A stretch of 64,000 bases of DNA. It comes from Xenorhabdus sp014467285. GTDB lineage: Bacteria > Pseudomonadota > Gammaproteobacteria > Enterobacterales > Enterobacteriaceae. Below the pieces are notes generated by a model. It searched no databases. It was not told where the DNA came from and saw only the letters and a program-made list of their open reading frames with translations. The DNA lies in the NCBI RefSeq assembly GCF_014467285.1, contig NZ_NKHR01000003.1, forward strand, positions 186,001 to 250,000. Reading direction: 5' to 3'. Numbering within the stretch: position 1 is the first letter of the stretch; the number at the start of each line of letters is the position of its first letter. Of the stretch, positions 1 to 7,181 are shown piece after piece. The translations under genes and the position numbers were made by a program.

Positions 1-151
1 CTTAAATACAGATGTCGAAGGTGCCCTGTACAGTGGAATGCAGGCGTGTTGGATTAACATTGAGAATAAAGATCTGATGCAGGAACCCGAAGGGCGCTTG
101 GTTCCACATGTTGAGATTTCTGATTTGGCTTCTTTGATAGCACTGATATAA
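1..151 (+). CDS. yigB: YigB HAD-family phosphatase, 3' end only
   Basis: The open frame enters from the left edge and ends at TAA 149-151, giving the last 49 residues of a protein. The tail contains TDVEGA, GMQACWI and SDLASLIALI, which match the C-terminus of YigB, a HAD-superfamily phosphatase acting on the riboflavin-pathway intermediate 5-amino-6-(5-phosphoribitylamino)uracil. The catalytic N-terminal motifs lie outside the window. The position directly upstream of uvrD is the usual enterobacterial order, which supports the call. Confidence 0.85.
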   Translation, partial: LNTDVEGALYSGMQACWINIENKDLMQEPEGRLVPHVEISDLASLIALI

Positions 152-163
152 TTTCAGATTGTA

Positions 164-183
164 ATCTGTATAAAAAAACAGTG
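164..183 (+). promoter_or_regulatory. LexA (SOS) box upstream of uvrD
   Basis: The core CTGTATAAAAAAACAG at 166-181 matches the LexA consensus CTGT-N8-ACAG exactly at both half-sites. It lies about 35 bases before the uvrD start. E. coli uvrD is an SOS gene with a LexA site in the same place, so damage-inducible expression of uvrD is the natural reading. Confidence 0.85.
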
Positions 184-216
184 ATACTGAGTCATTGCAA
201 ATAACTGATGGTAATT

Positions 217-2382
217 ATGGACGTTTCTTATCTGCTCGAAAGCCTGAATGATAAACAACGCGAAGCGGTCGCGGCATCTCGTACTAATATGTTGGTGCTG
301 GCAGGGGCTGGTAGCGGGAAAACGCGCGTATTGGTTCACCGAATCGCCTGGTTACTGTCAGTTGAAAATGCCTCACCGTTTTCCATCATGGCGGTCACGT
401 TTACCAATAAAGCCGCCGCTGAGATGCGCCATAGAATTGAAAGCCTGATTGGCACCAGTCAGGGTGGAATGTGGATCGGTACATTCCATGGCCTTGCCCA
501 CCGCTTGCTGCGAGCCCATCATCTTGATGCCAACCTGCCACAGGATTTTCAGATCCTTGATAGTGAAGATCAGCATCGCTTAATCAAGCGTATCATCAAG
601 GCAATGAATCTGGATGACAAACAGTGGCCGGCTCGTCAGGGTATGTGGTACATCAATGGTAAAAAAGATGAAGGCTTGCGTCCGCAACATATCGAAAGCT
701 ACGGCAATCCGGTGGAAGCAACCTGGCTGAAAATCTATCAAGCCTATCAGGAAGCGTGTGATCGCGCCGGATTGGTCGATTTTGCTGAGTTGCTGTTGCG
801 TGCTCATGAATTGTGGCTGAATAAGCCGCAGATTCTGCAACATTATCGGGAACGTTTTACTAATATTCTGGTAGACGAATTTCAGGATACCAACAGTATT
901 CAATACGCTTGGATTCATCTATTGGCTGGCGATAGCGGCAAGGTAATGATTGTCGGGGACGACGACCAGTCTATTTATGGTTGGCGTGGTGCGCAGGTGG
1001 AAAATATCCAGCGTTTCCTTAAAGATTTTCCGGGCGCGGAAACTATTCGTCTGGAACAGAATTACCGTTCGACCAGTAATATTCTTAAGGCTGCCAATGC
1101 CTTGATCGCGCATAACAACGATCGTTTGGGCAAAAATTTGTGGACAGAAGGGAGCGAAGGCGAGTCTATTTCATTGTATTGCGCCTTCAATGAACTGGAT
1201 GAATCCCGTTATGTGGTTGGCCGAATCAAGCATTGGTTGGATAATGGCGGAGCATTGAAAGAGTGTGCGATTCTGTATCGCAGTAACGCTCAATCTCGAG
1301 TGCTGGAAGAAGCCTTGTTACAAGCCTCCATGCCCTACCGCATTTATGGTGGTCAGCGCTTCTTTGAGCGTCAGGAAATCAAAGATGCCTTATCTTACTT
1401 GCGCTTGGTGGCAAACCGTCATGATGACGCGGCTTTTGAACGTGTGGTGAACACACCGACACGCGGCATTGGTGACAGAACGCTTGATGTTGTACGCCAA
1501 GTGGCGCGTGATCAGCAAAAAACCTTATGGGAAAGTTGCCTGTCGCTGATTCAGGAAAAAGTGCTGGCAGGACGGGCTGCATCGGCATTGCAGCGTTTCA
1601 TAGAATTAATTGAAGCGCTGGAAACAGAAACACAAGAAATGCCGCTGCATGTCCAAACTGATCGTATTATCCGCGATTCTGGTTTGTGGGCGATGTATCA
1701 GCAAGAAAAAGGTGAAAAAGCGCAGGCGCGTATCGAAAACCTTGAAGAATTGGTGACGGCAACTCGTCAATTCAGTTATCAGGATGAAGACGAGGATCTA
1801 CTGCCATTACAAGCCTTCCTTTCTCATGCGGCGCTTGAATCTGGGGAAAGCCAGGCAGACGCTTATCAGGATGCTGTGCAATTGATGACTTTGCACTCGG
1901 CAAAGGGTCTGGAATTTCCGCAAGTCTTTATTGTGGGCATGGAAGAGGGCATGTTCCCGAGCCAGATGTCCATTGAAGAGGGCGGACGACTGGAAGAAGA
2001 GCGTCGTTTGGCCTATGTGGGTGTCACAAGGGCGATGCAAAAACTGACATTGACCTATGCTGAAAGTCGTCGCTTATATGGTAAAGAAGTGTACCACCGT
2101 CCATCTCGTTTTATTGGTGAATTGCCGACAGAATGTGTAACAGAAGTTCGTTTGCGAGCTACAGTATCCCGTCCGGTCAGTCACAAACGGCTGGGTACGC
2201 CGATCAGTGCCAGCGATAGTGGTTATGCACTGGGTCAACGCGTACGCCATCCCAAATTTGGTGAAGGGACAATTATCAATATAGAAGGCAGTGGGGAACA
2301 TTGCCGCTTGCAAATCGCGTTTCAGGGTGAAGGCATTAAGTGGCTGGTGGCTGCTTATGCCAGACTCGAAACGGGCCAATAA
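217..2382 (+). CDS. uvrD: UvrD DNA helicase II
   Basis: SF1A 3'-5' DNA helicase that acts with MutL/MutS in mismatch repair and with UvrABC in nucleotide excision repair. Visible motifs are the Walker A AGAGSGKT at residues 29-36, the DEFQDTN Walker B/motif II with D220 and E221, GDDDQSIYGWRG (motif III) and VTRAMQKL (motif VI). Length is 721 aa against 720 in E. coli. The chosen ATG 217 gives the family N-terminus MDVSYLLESL; an in-frame ATG at 208 would add three residues. A LexA box precedes it, and corA follows 88 bases later. Nothing is unusual. Confidence 0.97.
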   Translation: MDVSYLLESLNDKQREAVAASRTNMLVLAGAGSGKTRVLVHRIAWLLSVENASPFSIMAVTFTNKAAAEMRHRIESLIGTSQGGMWIGTFHGLAHRLLRAHHLDANLPQDFQILDSEDQHRLIKRIIKAMNLDDKQWPARQGMWYINGKKDEGLRPQHIESYGNPVEATWLKIYQAYQEACDRAGLVDFAELLLRAHELWLNKPQILQHYRERFTNILVDEFQDTNSIQYAWIHLLAGDSGKVMIVGDDDQSIYGWRGAQVENIQRFLKDFPGAETIRLEQNYRSTSNILKAANALIAHNNDRLGKNLWTEGSEGESISLYCAFNELDESRYVVGRIKHWLDNGGALKECAILYRSNAQSRVLEEALLQASMPYRIYGGQRFFERQEIKDALSYLRLVANRHDDAAFERVVNTPTRGIGDRTLDVVRQVARDQQKTLWESCLSLIQEKVLAGRAASALQRFIELIEALETETQEMPLHVQTDRIIRDSGLWAMYQQEKGEKAQARIENLEELVTATRQFSYQDEDEDLLPLQAFLSHAALESGESQADAYQDAVQLMTLHSAKGLEFPQVFIVGMEEGMFPSQMSIEEGGRLEEERRLAYVGVTRAMQKLTLTYAESRRLYGKEVYHRPSRFIGELPTECVTEVRLRATVSRPVSHKRLGTPISASDSGYALGQRVRHPKFGEGTIINIEGSGEHCRLQIAFQGEGIKWLVAAYARLETGQ

Positions 2383-2470
2383 TCCGGTCGAATGTTGACA
2401 GGCTTTTTCTTCTAAGCGTAACATTCGCGCCTTACGATAAACGTAGGGAGTATAAGGAGACTTATGGTAC

Positions 2471-3421
2471 ATGCTGAACGCATTTAAATTAGAGAATAAT
2501 CGCCTGCTCCGTCTTGAACTTGAAGAAGGTGATCAGTTATCTGACTCCATGTGGGTAGATTTAGTGGGATTGGGTGATGATGATCGTCTCCGCGTCCAGA
2601 ATGAGCTGGGACAAGTCTTGGCGACCCGCACAGAATTGGATGACATTGAGGCGTCGGCCCGTTTTTTTGAAGATGAAGATGGTATGCACGTCCACTCATT
2701 CTTCTATTTCGAAGACGCCGAAGACCATGCCGGCAACTCGACAGTCGCATTTACTATTCGTGACGGTCGTCTCTACACATTGCGAGAGCGTGAACTCCCT
2801 GCATTTCGATTGTACCGAATGCGCGCCCGTAACCAGACAATGGTTGACGGGAATGCCTATGAACTGCTGATGGACTTGTTCGAAACCAAAATCGAACAAT
2901 TGGCGGATGTCATTGAAAATATCTACAGCGTGCTGGAATCCCTGAGCCGGGTCATTATGGAAGGCAAACAGGGGGATGAATTTGATTCGGCTTTGTCTAA
3001 CCTTGCAGAGCAGGAAGACATTGGCTGGAAAGTTCGCCTGTGTTTGATGGATAGCCAACGCGCCCTGAACTTCCTTGTGCGCCGTGCCCGTTTGCCTGCC
3101 AATCAATTGGAGCAGGCTCGTGAAATTCTGCGGGATATTGAATCCCTGTTGCCGCACAACGAATCGTTGTTTCAGAAAGTTAACTTCCTGATGCAGGCCG
3201 CGATGGGTTTTATCAACATTGAACAAAGCCGGATTATCAAAATTTTCTCCGTTGTTTCTGTGGTATTCCTGCCACCAACGCTGGTGGCTTCCAGCTATGG
3301 AATGAACTTCGAATTTATGCCGGAGCTGCATTGGACATTCGGCTATCCTGCGGCTATCGGCCTGATGATTGCGGCGGGATTGGCTCCTTACCTCTACTTT
3401 AAACGGAAAAACTGGCTGTAA
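2471..3421 (+). CDS. corA: CorA magnesium/cobalt/nickel transporter
   Basis: Homopentameric inner-membrane Mg2+ channel of the CorA/MIT family. The protein is 316 aa, exactly the E. coli length. It has a long acidic cytoplasmic N-terminal domain and two C-terminal membrane helices. The selectivity-filter motif GMN sits at residues 277-279, after the pore helix, followed by the short periplasmic loop FEFMPEL and the basic tail KRKNWL. The neighbours uvrD upstream and rarD downstream are standard, but a toxin-antitoxin pair has been inserted between corA and rarD. Confidence 0.97.
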   Translation: MLNAFKLENNRLLRLELEEGDQLSDSMWVDLVGLGDDDRLRVQNELGQVLATRTELDDIEASARFFEDEDGMHVHSFFYFEDAEDHAGNSTVAFTIRDGRLYTLRERELPAFRLYRMRARNQTMVDGNAYELLMDLFETKIEQLADVIENIYSVLESLSRVIMEGKQGDEFDSALSNLAEQEDIGWKVRLCLMDSQRALNFLVRRARLPANQLEQAREILRDIESLLPHNESLFQKVNFLMQAAMGFINIEQSRIIKIFSVVSVVFLPPTLVASSYGMNFEFMPELHWTFGYPAAIGLMIAAGLAPYLYFKRKNWL

Positions 3422-3472
3422 TCATTCCGGCTTTCATTTTTTAACTAGTCGCTTTGTTGGTTTTTCTGCCGA

Positions 3473-3504
3473 CCCCAGTTACATAGTCAGCTATGTTTCT
3501 GGGG
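3473..3504. repeat. Inverted repeat, ERIC-like palindrome
   Basis: CCCCAG-tt-ACATAG-tcag-CTATGT-tt-CTGGGG forms a 6+6 bp interrupted hairpin 50 bases after corA. The CCCCAG...CTGGGG core around a short palindrome resembles the centre of ERIC elements, which are numerous in Photorhabdus. The flanks do not pair well, so this is at best a partial or divergent copy. It has no run of T and is not a typical terminator. I saw no second copy in the window. Confidence 0.45.
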
Positions 3505-3703
3505 GCTGTCTCTCGTTATACTGCGATTTGAAATCTATTAGAGTGGTATCTGTATTCAGTAATTTTACTTAATACAGAGAGTTGTTGTGGGAACTATAAA
3601 ATTTATAACTTATAAGTAATATATAGCTCTTGAGTTATAATTGTTTCTATTATACGCTAACTATCAAATTTGGCAGGGCGTTTATGCTTAATTGAGGGGG
3701 AAT

Positions 3704-4024
3704 ATGTTTCAACTAGAGTTTCACCCTGAAGTGCTGAATGAAATTTCCCGGTTAAATAAAATAATAAAAGCTAAAGTTTTGAATGCGCTGGATAAGCTGG
3801 AAATGCGAGGTTATGAATTGCGTTACCCAGATACGAAACCTATCCAAGGACAGCTTCTTGAATTAAGGACAAACGGGAAAGATATATCGAGGACTTTTTT
3901 TGCATTTGAGAAAGACAGAAGAATCTATATTCTTCGTACCTTTATCAAGAAAAGTGCAAAAACACCAACCTCAGAAATTGAACTGGCATTAAAACGACTG
4001 AAGGAGTTACTTGATGAAAGTTAA
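3704..4024 (+). CDS. RelE/HigB-type toxin (Gp49-like)
   Basis: Small basic protein of 106 aa of the RelE/ParE superfamily, Gp49/HigB branch. Visible family features are the FHPEVLNEI start, the LELRTNGKDISRTFFAF segment, which matches the core strand of the fold with its conserved arginine, and the IYILRTFIKKSAKTP strand ending in basic residues. Members are usually ribosome-dependent mRNA interferases. ATG 3704 is preceded by an AGGGGGA ribosome site; a TTG four codons upstream is less likely. The toxin comes before its antitoxin and overlaps it by 11 bases, the HigBA order. The cassette is foreign to the corA-rarD interval of E. coli. Confidence 0.85.
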   Translation: MFQLEFHPEVLNEISRLNKIIKAKVLNALDKLEMRGYELRYPDTKPIQGQLLELRTNGKDISRTFFAFEKDRRIYILRTFIKKSAKTPTSEIELALKRLKELLDES

Positions 4025-4319
4025 AGGTATCCCATACTCTGACGTTAAAGCTACACTGCTTCAAGATCCTGAAGTTTTATCAGCGTATTTGGTTGAGAAG
4101 AAAAAAGAAGAAATGAGAGAGTTTCTCATTAATATGAGGAAGAAAGCAGGTTTAAATAGTAGTCAACTTGCTGAAAGAATGGGAATTAGTCAACCAGCAG
4201 TCAGCAAATTGGAAAACAACGCAATCAATGCGAGCTTATCCCGACTTGAACGCTATGCTGAGGCGTGTGGTACTTCATTGAAAATAAGCTCAGAAGATGG
4301 CGAACTTATCCTATTCTGA
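4014..4319 (+). CDS. HigA-type XRE antitoxin
   Basis: Protein of 101 aa with an XRE/Cro helix-turn-helix at about residues 42-95. The recognition region reads SSQLAERMGISQPAVSKLE, the classic pattern. It should neutralise the toxin encoded just upstream and repress the shared promoter. ATG 4014 overlaps the toxin stop and has AAGGAG seven bases upstream, inside the toxin gene, so translation is coupled. The N-terminal 35 residues (KVKGIPYSDVKATLL) probably form part of the toxin contact, which is an inference from the family. Confidence 0.87.
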   Translation: MKVKGIPYSDVKATLLQDPEVLSAYLVEKKKEEMREFLINMRKKAGLNSSQLAERMGISQPAVSKLENNAINASLSRLERYAEACGTSLKISSEDGELILF

Positions 4320-4341
4320 ATCCATTCTTCTTTTTCAACAA

Positions 4342-4380
4342 GAACTGACCCTATTTACCAAGACAGTTTTGGGTCAGTTC
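4342..4380. terminator. Hairpin between antitoxin and rarD
   Basis: GAACTGACCC at 4342-4351 pairs perfectly with GGGTCAGTTC at 4371-4380 across a 19-base loop. It sits between two convergent genes, the antitoxin and rarD, so it could stop transcription from both sides. No strong T-run follows. It could also be a scar end of the inserted toxin-antitoxin cassette. Confidence 0.5.
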
Positions 4381-4395
4381 AGTAATAATGCTGAT

Positions 4396-5286
4396 TTATT
4401 TCCGCAAACGACGCTGCGTATAAAGCGCATCCAGTGTAAACAGAATCAACGCAGCCCAAATAAAGCCAAAAGTGATCAAACGATCTGGGCCAATCTTCTC
4501 ACCATAAACCAGCGTTGCTAACAAGAACATCATGGTTGGGCCAAGATACTGGAAGAAACCCAGCGTGGACAAACGAAGATGTGCCGCCGCTGCGGTAAAG
4601 AGCAACAGTGGTACAGTCGTAATAATACCGGCAGCAATCAACATCAGGTTCAAGGAGTATGTATTCTCCAACATATTGCTGGTTGGGCTATTGGTGAAGA
4701 ACAACAGGTAACTCAGAGCGACAGGAAATACCCAAACTGTCTCAATCAACATACCTGTTTGTGCATCTACCCCTAGTTTTTTGCGGATCAACCCATAGAC
4801 GGCAAATGTCGTTGCTAAGTACAAGCCAATCACGGGTACAGAGCCAAATTGCACTATCTGAATGAGTACGCCTGTAAATGCCAATAATACGGCAATCCAC
4901 TGCATACGGCGGAAACGTTCACCAAGGAACAACATGCCAAACAACACACTCACCAGAGGGTTAATAAAATATCCCAGACTCGCTTCAAGCAGATGGTTAT
5001 TATTGACCGCCCAAATATAAGTCAGCCAGTTACTGGTAATCGTGAAGGCGGTAAAACCTAGCAATAACAAGGTCTTTGGTTGACGGACAATCGCCCAGAC
5101 CTGACGCCAGTGACGAGTGACTGTCAGCATCAGCACCATAAAAAATACAGACCATATAACACGGTGCGATACGATTTCATCGGGGGGAACATATTGTATG
5201 CTCTTGAAGTAAATGGGAGCCAGCCCCCAAATAAAATAGGCTCCTAAGGCATACAAGATACCTTTGGCAGTCTGTTGGTTGCTCAT
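4396..5286 (-). CDS. rarD: RarD, EamA-family permease
   Basis: Drug/metabolite-transporter superfamily membrane protein of 296 aa, the same length as E. coli RarD. Ten hydrophobic segments are visible. Conserved stretches include AYFIWGLAPIYFK, EASLGYFINPLVSV, GERFRRMQW and TLGFFQYLGPTMMFLLA. The substrate is not established; the gene is named for predicted chloramphenicol resistance. The family places it in the inner membrane. It stands alone on the minus strand, with foreign DNA on both sides: the toxin-antitoxin pair downstream and the T6SS island upstream. Confidence 0.93.
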   Translation of the reverse strand: MSNQQTAKGILYALGAYFIWGLAPIYFKSIQYVPPDEIVSHRVIWSVFFMVLMLTVTRHWRQVWAIVRQPKTLLLLGFTAFTITSNWLTYIWAVNNNHLLEASLGYFINPLVSVLFGMLFLGERFRRMQWIAVLLAFTGVLIQIVQFGSVPVIGLYLATTFAVYGLIRKKLGVDAQTGMLIETVWVFPVALSYLLFFTNSPTSNMLENTYSLNLMLIAAGIITTVPLLLFTAAAAHLRLSTLGFFQYLGPTMMFLLATLVYGEKIGPDRLITFGFIWAALILFTLDALYTQRRLRK

Positions 5287-5646
5287 AATATCCTTGAATG
5301 TTTAGAGAATTAAGAAGAGATGTGAGGGTATCAGCCCATAACCTATACAATGTGGCATCGGGATGAATGATTTACAAGGTATTAATGACCTAATGAACTA
5401 ATAAAATTTAATCGTCTATTTTATCAGCATATTATGCTAGAATTAGCGGAATTTTACAGTGGAATAATCTTTTTTGGTGCCTTGAACTTCGCTTTTTTTC
5501 TAAAATAACTACATGTGATAACATTGGGCAATATCTTTGAAATGAATGATGGTCAGTATGAGATTGACTGATTTCCCTGATGGATAGTTATGCGGGGAGC
5601 TAAAGGGAACAGGTCAGAGGTCAATATTGGCGAGGGATAAATATAG
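5287..5646. other. Intergenic region, rarD upstream
   Basis: 360 bases between rarD and the next minus-strand gene. It is AT-rich and contains no convincing open frame, repeat or RNA element that I can see. It must contain the rarD promoter. Confidence 0.5.
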
Positions 5647-6327
5647 TTATCTAAAACCCATTAACGACCTAAATGGTATTTTCAGCTTATCTGGACAATC
5701 CAGCCCTCTTACTTTTACTGCCATATTATGGTCTCTTAGCTTATTGCATAACTGTGCAACATCTTTCGGTGTCCGGCATTGACTCATGGAATAGCCTGGG
5801 CCTAATACATTTTCAACTCCACCCGCTTTTAATATCTTAGCAACCATTGTTGAGCAATTTTTATTAAGGGGGTTATAACTATGGTTCATTTGGAGATTGC
5901 CATACATTTTTCCATTATAGATTTTATTCTTTTCGTGTTGCATTTTTACAACATCTAAGCCAATCAGATAATATTCCAAATGAGGGGGGACGGCAAAATC
6001 TCCCCGAAGATTATTAAAGACACCTGCACATGATAAAATTCCCCGCTGTATATTTGGATCAGCAAGGAAACTGACATAGTTATCATCTGTCGGACGTATT
6101 CTATTACGTATTGTTGTGAACCTCATTCCTCCTGCACAGTAAGAAGACACTGGATTGCTTGAATCTTCTGAATTGAAGTCTTCTGTCCAAGGATATCTCG
6201 GCACACCCCCTATATAAATAGAAGCATGCCCGAAATAGAACCTCTTACAGGGATACCAGACATAGACGACAGCATCGACAGCCCTGCCTGCCAAGATCTC
6301 CGATTCTGCTTTGGTTCTTGAATTCAT
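5647..6327 (-). CDS. Putative permuted NlpC/P60-like cysteine hydrolase, possible effector
   Basis: A 226 aa protein without signal peptide or membrane helix. I do not recognise a named family. The pattern GHASIYIGG (His34) early and NKNCSTMVAKILKAGG (Cys158) late is the order of permuted NlpC/P60 and LRAT-like folds, where a His-containing strand precedes the Cys nucleophile at the start of a helix. It lies at the downstream side of a VgrG/Rhs island, so a secreted peptidoglycan or lipid hydrolase is a reasonable guess. It has no obvious immunity gene next to it and is separated from the T6SS genes by a pseudogene and a hairpin. Function remains unassigned. Confidence 0.5.
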   Translation of the reverse strand: MNSRTKAESEILAGRAVDAVVYVWYPCKRFYFGHASIYIGGVPRYPWTEDFNSEDSSNPVSSYCAGGMRFTTIRNRIRPTDDNYVSFLADPNIQRGILSCAGVFNNLRGDFAVPPHLEYYLIGLDVVKMQHEKNKIYNGKMYGNLQMNHSYNPLNKNCSTMVAKILKAGGVENVLGPGYSMSQCRTPKDVAQLCNKLRDHNMAVKVRGLDCPDKLKIPFRSLMGFR

Positions 6328-6509
6328 AATCTATTCTCATATTGATTAATTAATATTAAAAACAATGTCTTGTGAGATTTTTGGTGTTGGTTTTTGATAA
6401 TGGTTAAGTGAGATTCAGGGTAGATGCCGCTGGAAGTTTGTTCGTTATACTTGGGTATCATATACCTAGAGTGGCAGGCTGTTAATCGTTGTTGTGGATG
6501 TTTTAGCGA

Positions 6510-6808
6510 TTGGATAATTCATTGAATAAATTTGCGGAAGCTGAGCGTTATTACACCGTGGGATATGTCCCGTAAAATGATAAGGCCAGTGCCCCGCCTG
6601 CGATCCATCTTAAAGGCCAGTGGCTTAAGGCGGCAAGATTCGATATTGGCAGCACACTACCGTTAAAATTATGAATGGTGGTCTGGTGCTTATTCCTGAC
6701 AGCGACGACACCAGCAGTATCAAGCAACAGTACCAGCGCCAGCAAGACCAGCTCAGTGACATTAAGCTGATAATGTGGGAACTGATTGGTGACTACAACA
6801 GCAACTAA
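6510..6808 (+). pseudogene. SymE-like toxin gene, broken
   Basis: Conceptual translation in two frames gives EAERYYTVGYVP, then an in-frame TAA at 6573-6575, then NDKASAPPAIHLKGQWLKAA and RFDIGSTLPLK. A shift of frame near 6667 continues as VKIMNGGLVLIPDSDD to a stop at 6806-6808. PAIxLKGQWLxxAGF followed by VKVMEGCIVL is the SymE signature (SOS-induced AbrB-fold toxin family). One premature stop and one frameshift mean it is dead. SymE-type genes often sit in Rhs loci, which fits the setting. The start (TTG 6510) is uncertain. Confidence 0.65.
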
Positions 6809-6837
6809 GGGCAGGGATTGAGCCGTTCCTAAAAAAA

Positions 6838-6875
6838 TAAAGCCGGAAGATCATACGGATCTTTCCAGCTTTTTA
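6838..6875. terminator. Hairpin after the immunity gene and symE remnant
   Basis: AAAGCCGGAAGATC and GATCTTTCCAGCTTT form an imperfect stem with an ATACG loop, followed by a T-run on the plus strand and preceded by A-runs that serve as a T-run on the minus strand. It could end the minus-strand VgrG-Rhs-immunity transcript and the plus-strand symE remnant. Confidence 0.6.
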
Positions 6876-6900
6876 TTCAGTTATGAATAAACATAAGAAA

Positions 6901-7176
6901 TTATTTTATAAGGTCAATTAAATATCCTATTTCTCGCTCTAAGTAATTGTTATGATCATGCTTTATTTTATTTAAAATATATTCCTTGGTGTCTCTATTT
7001 CCATATTCGTGAACATAAAAAGAAATAGAATCCATAATATCTCTATCATAGTTACTTATTGCGATCATATACAAATCTACTAATTTCCTAAGATCATCAT
7101 TTGATAGATTTTCGGAGAAAGAACTTTCTAGCTTTTCATAAAGTGCAACAAGCTTATCCCGATTGGTACTATTCAT
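6901..7176 (-). CDS. Probable Rhs immunity protein
   Basis: A 91 aa, mostly helical protein with no recognised domain. It begins five bases after the stop of the Rhs gene on the same strand, the standard place for the cognate immunity protein of an Rhs toxin tip. Base composition is markedly AT-rich, like the toxin tip and unlike the Rhs core, as expected for an exchangeable toxin-immunity module. The assignment rests on position and size only. It has no signal peptide, so it should act in the cytoplasm, implying a cytoplasmic toxin target. Confidence 0.7.
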   Translation of the reverse strand: MNSTNRDKLVALYEKLESSFSENLSNDDLRKLVDLYMIAISNYDRDIMDSISFYVHEYGNRDTKEYILNKIKHDHNNYLEREIGYLIDLIK

Positions 7177-7181
7177 ATCAA

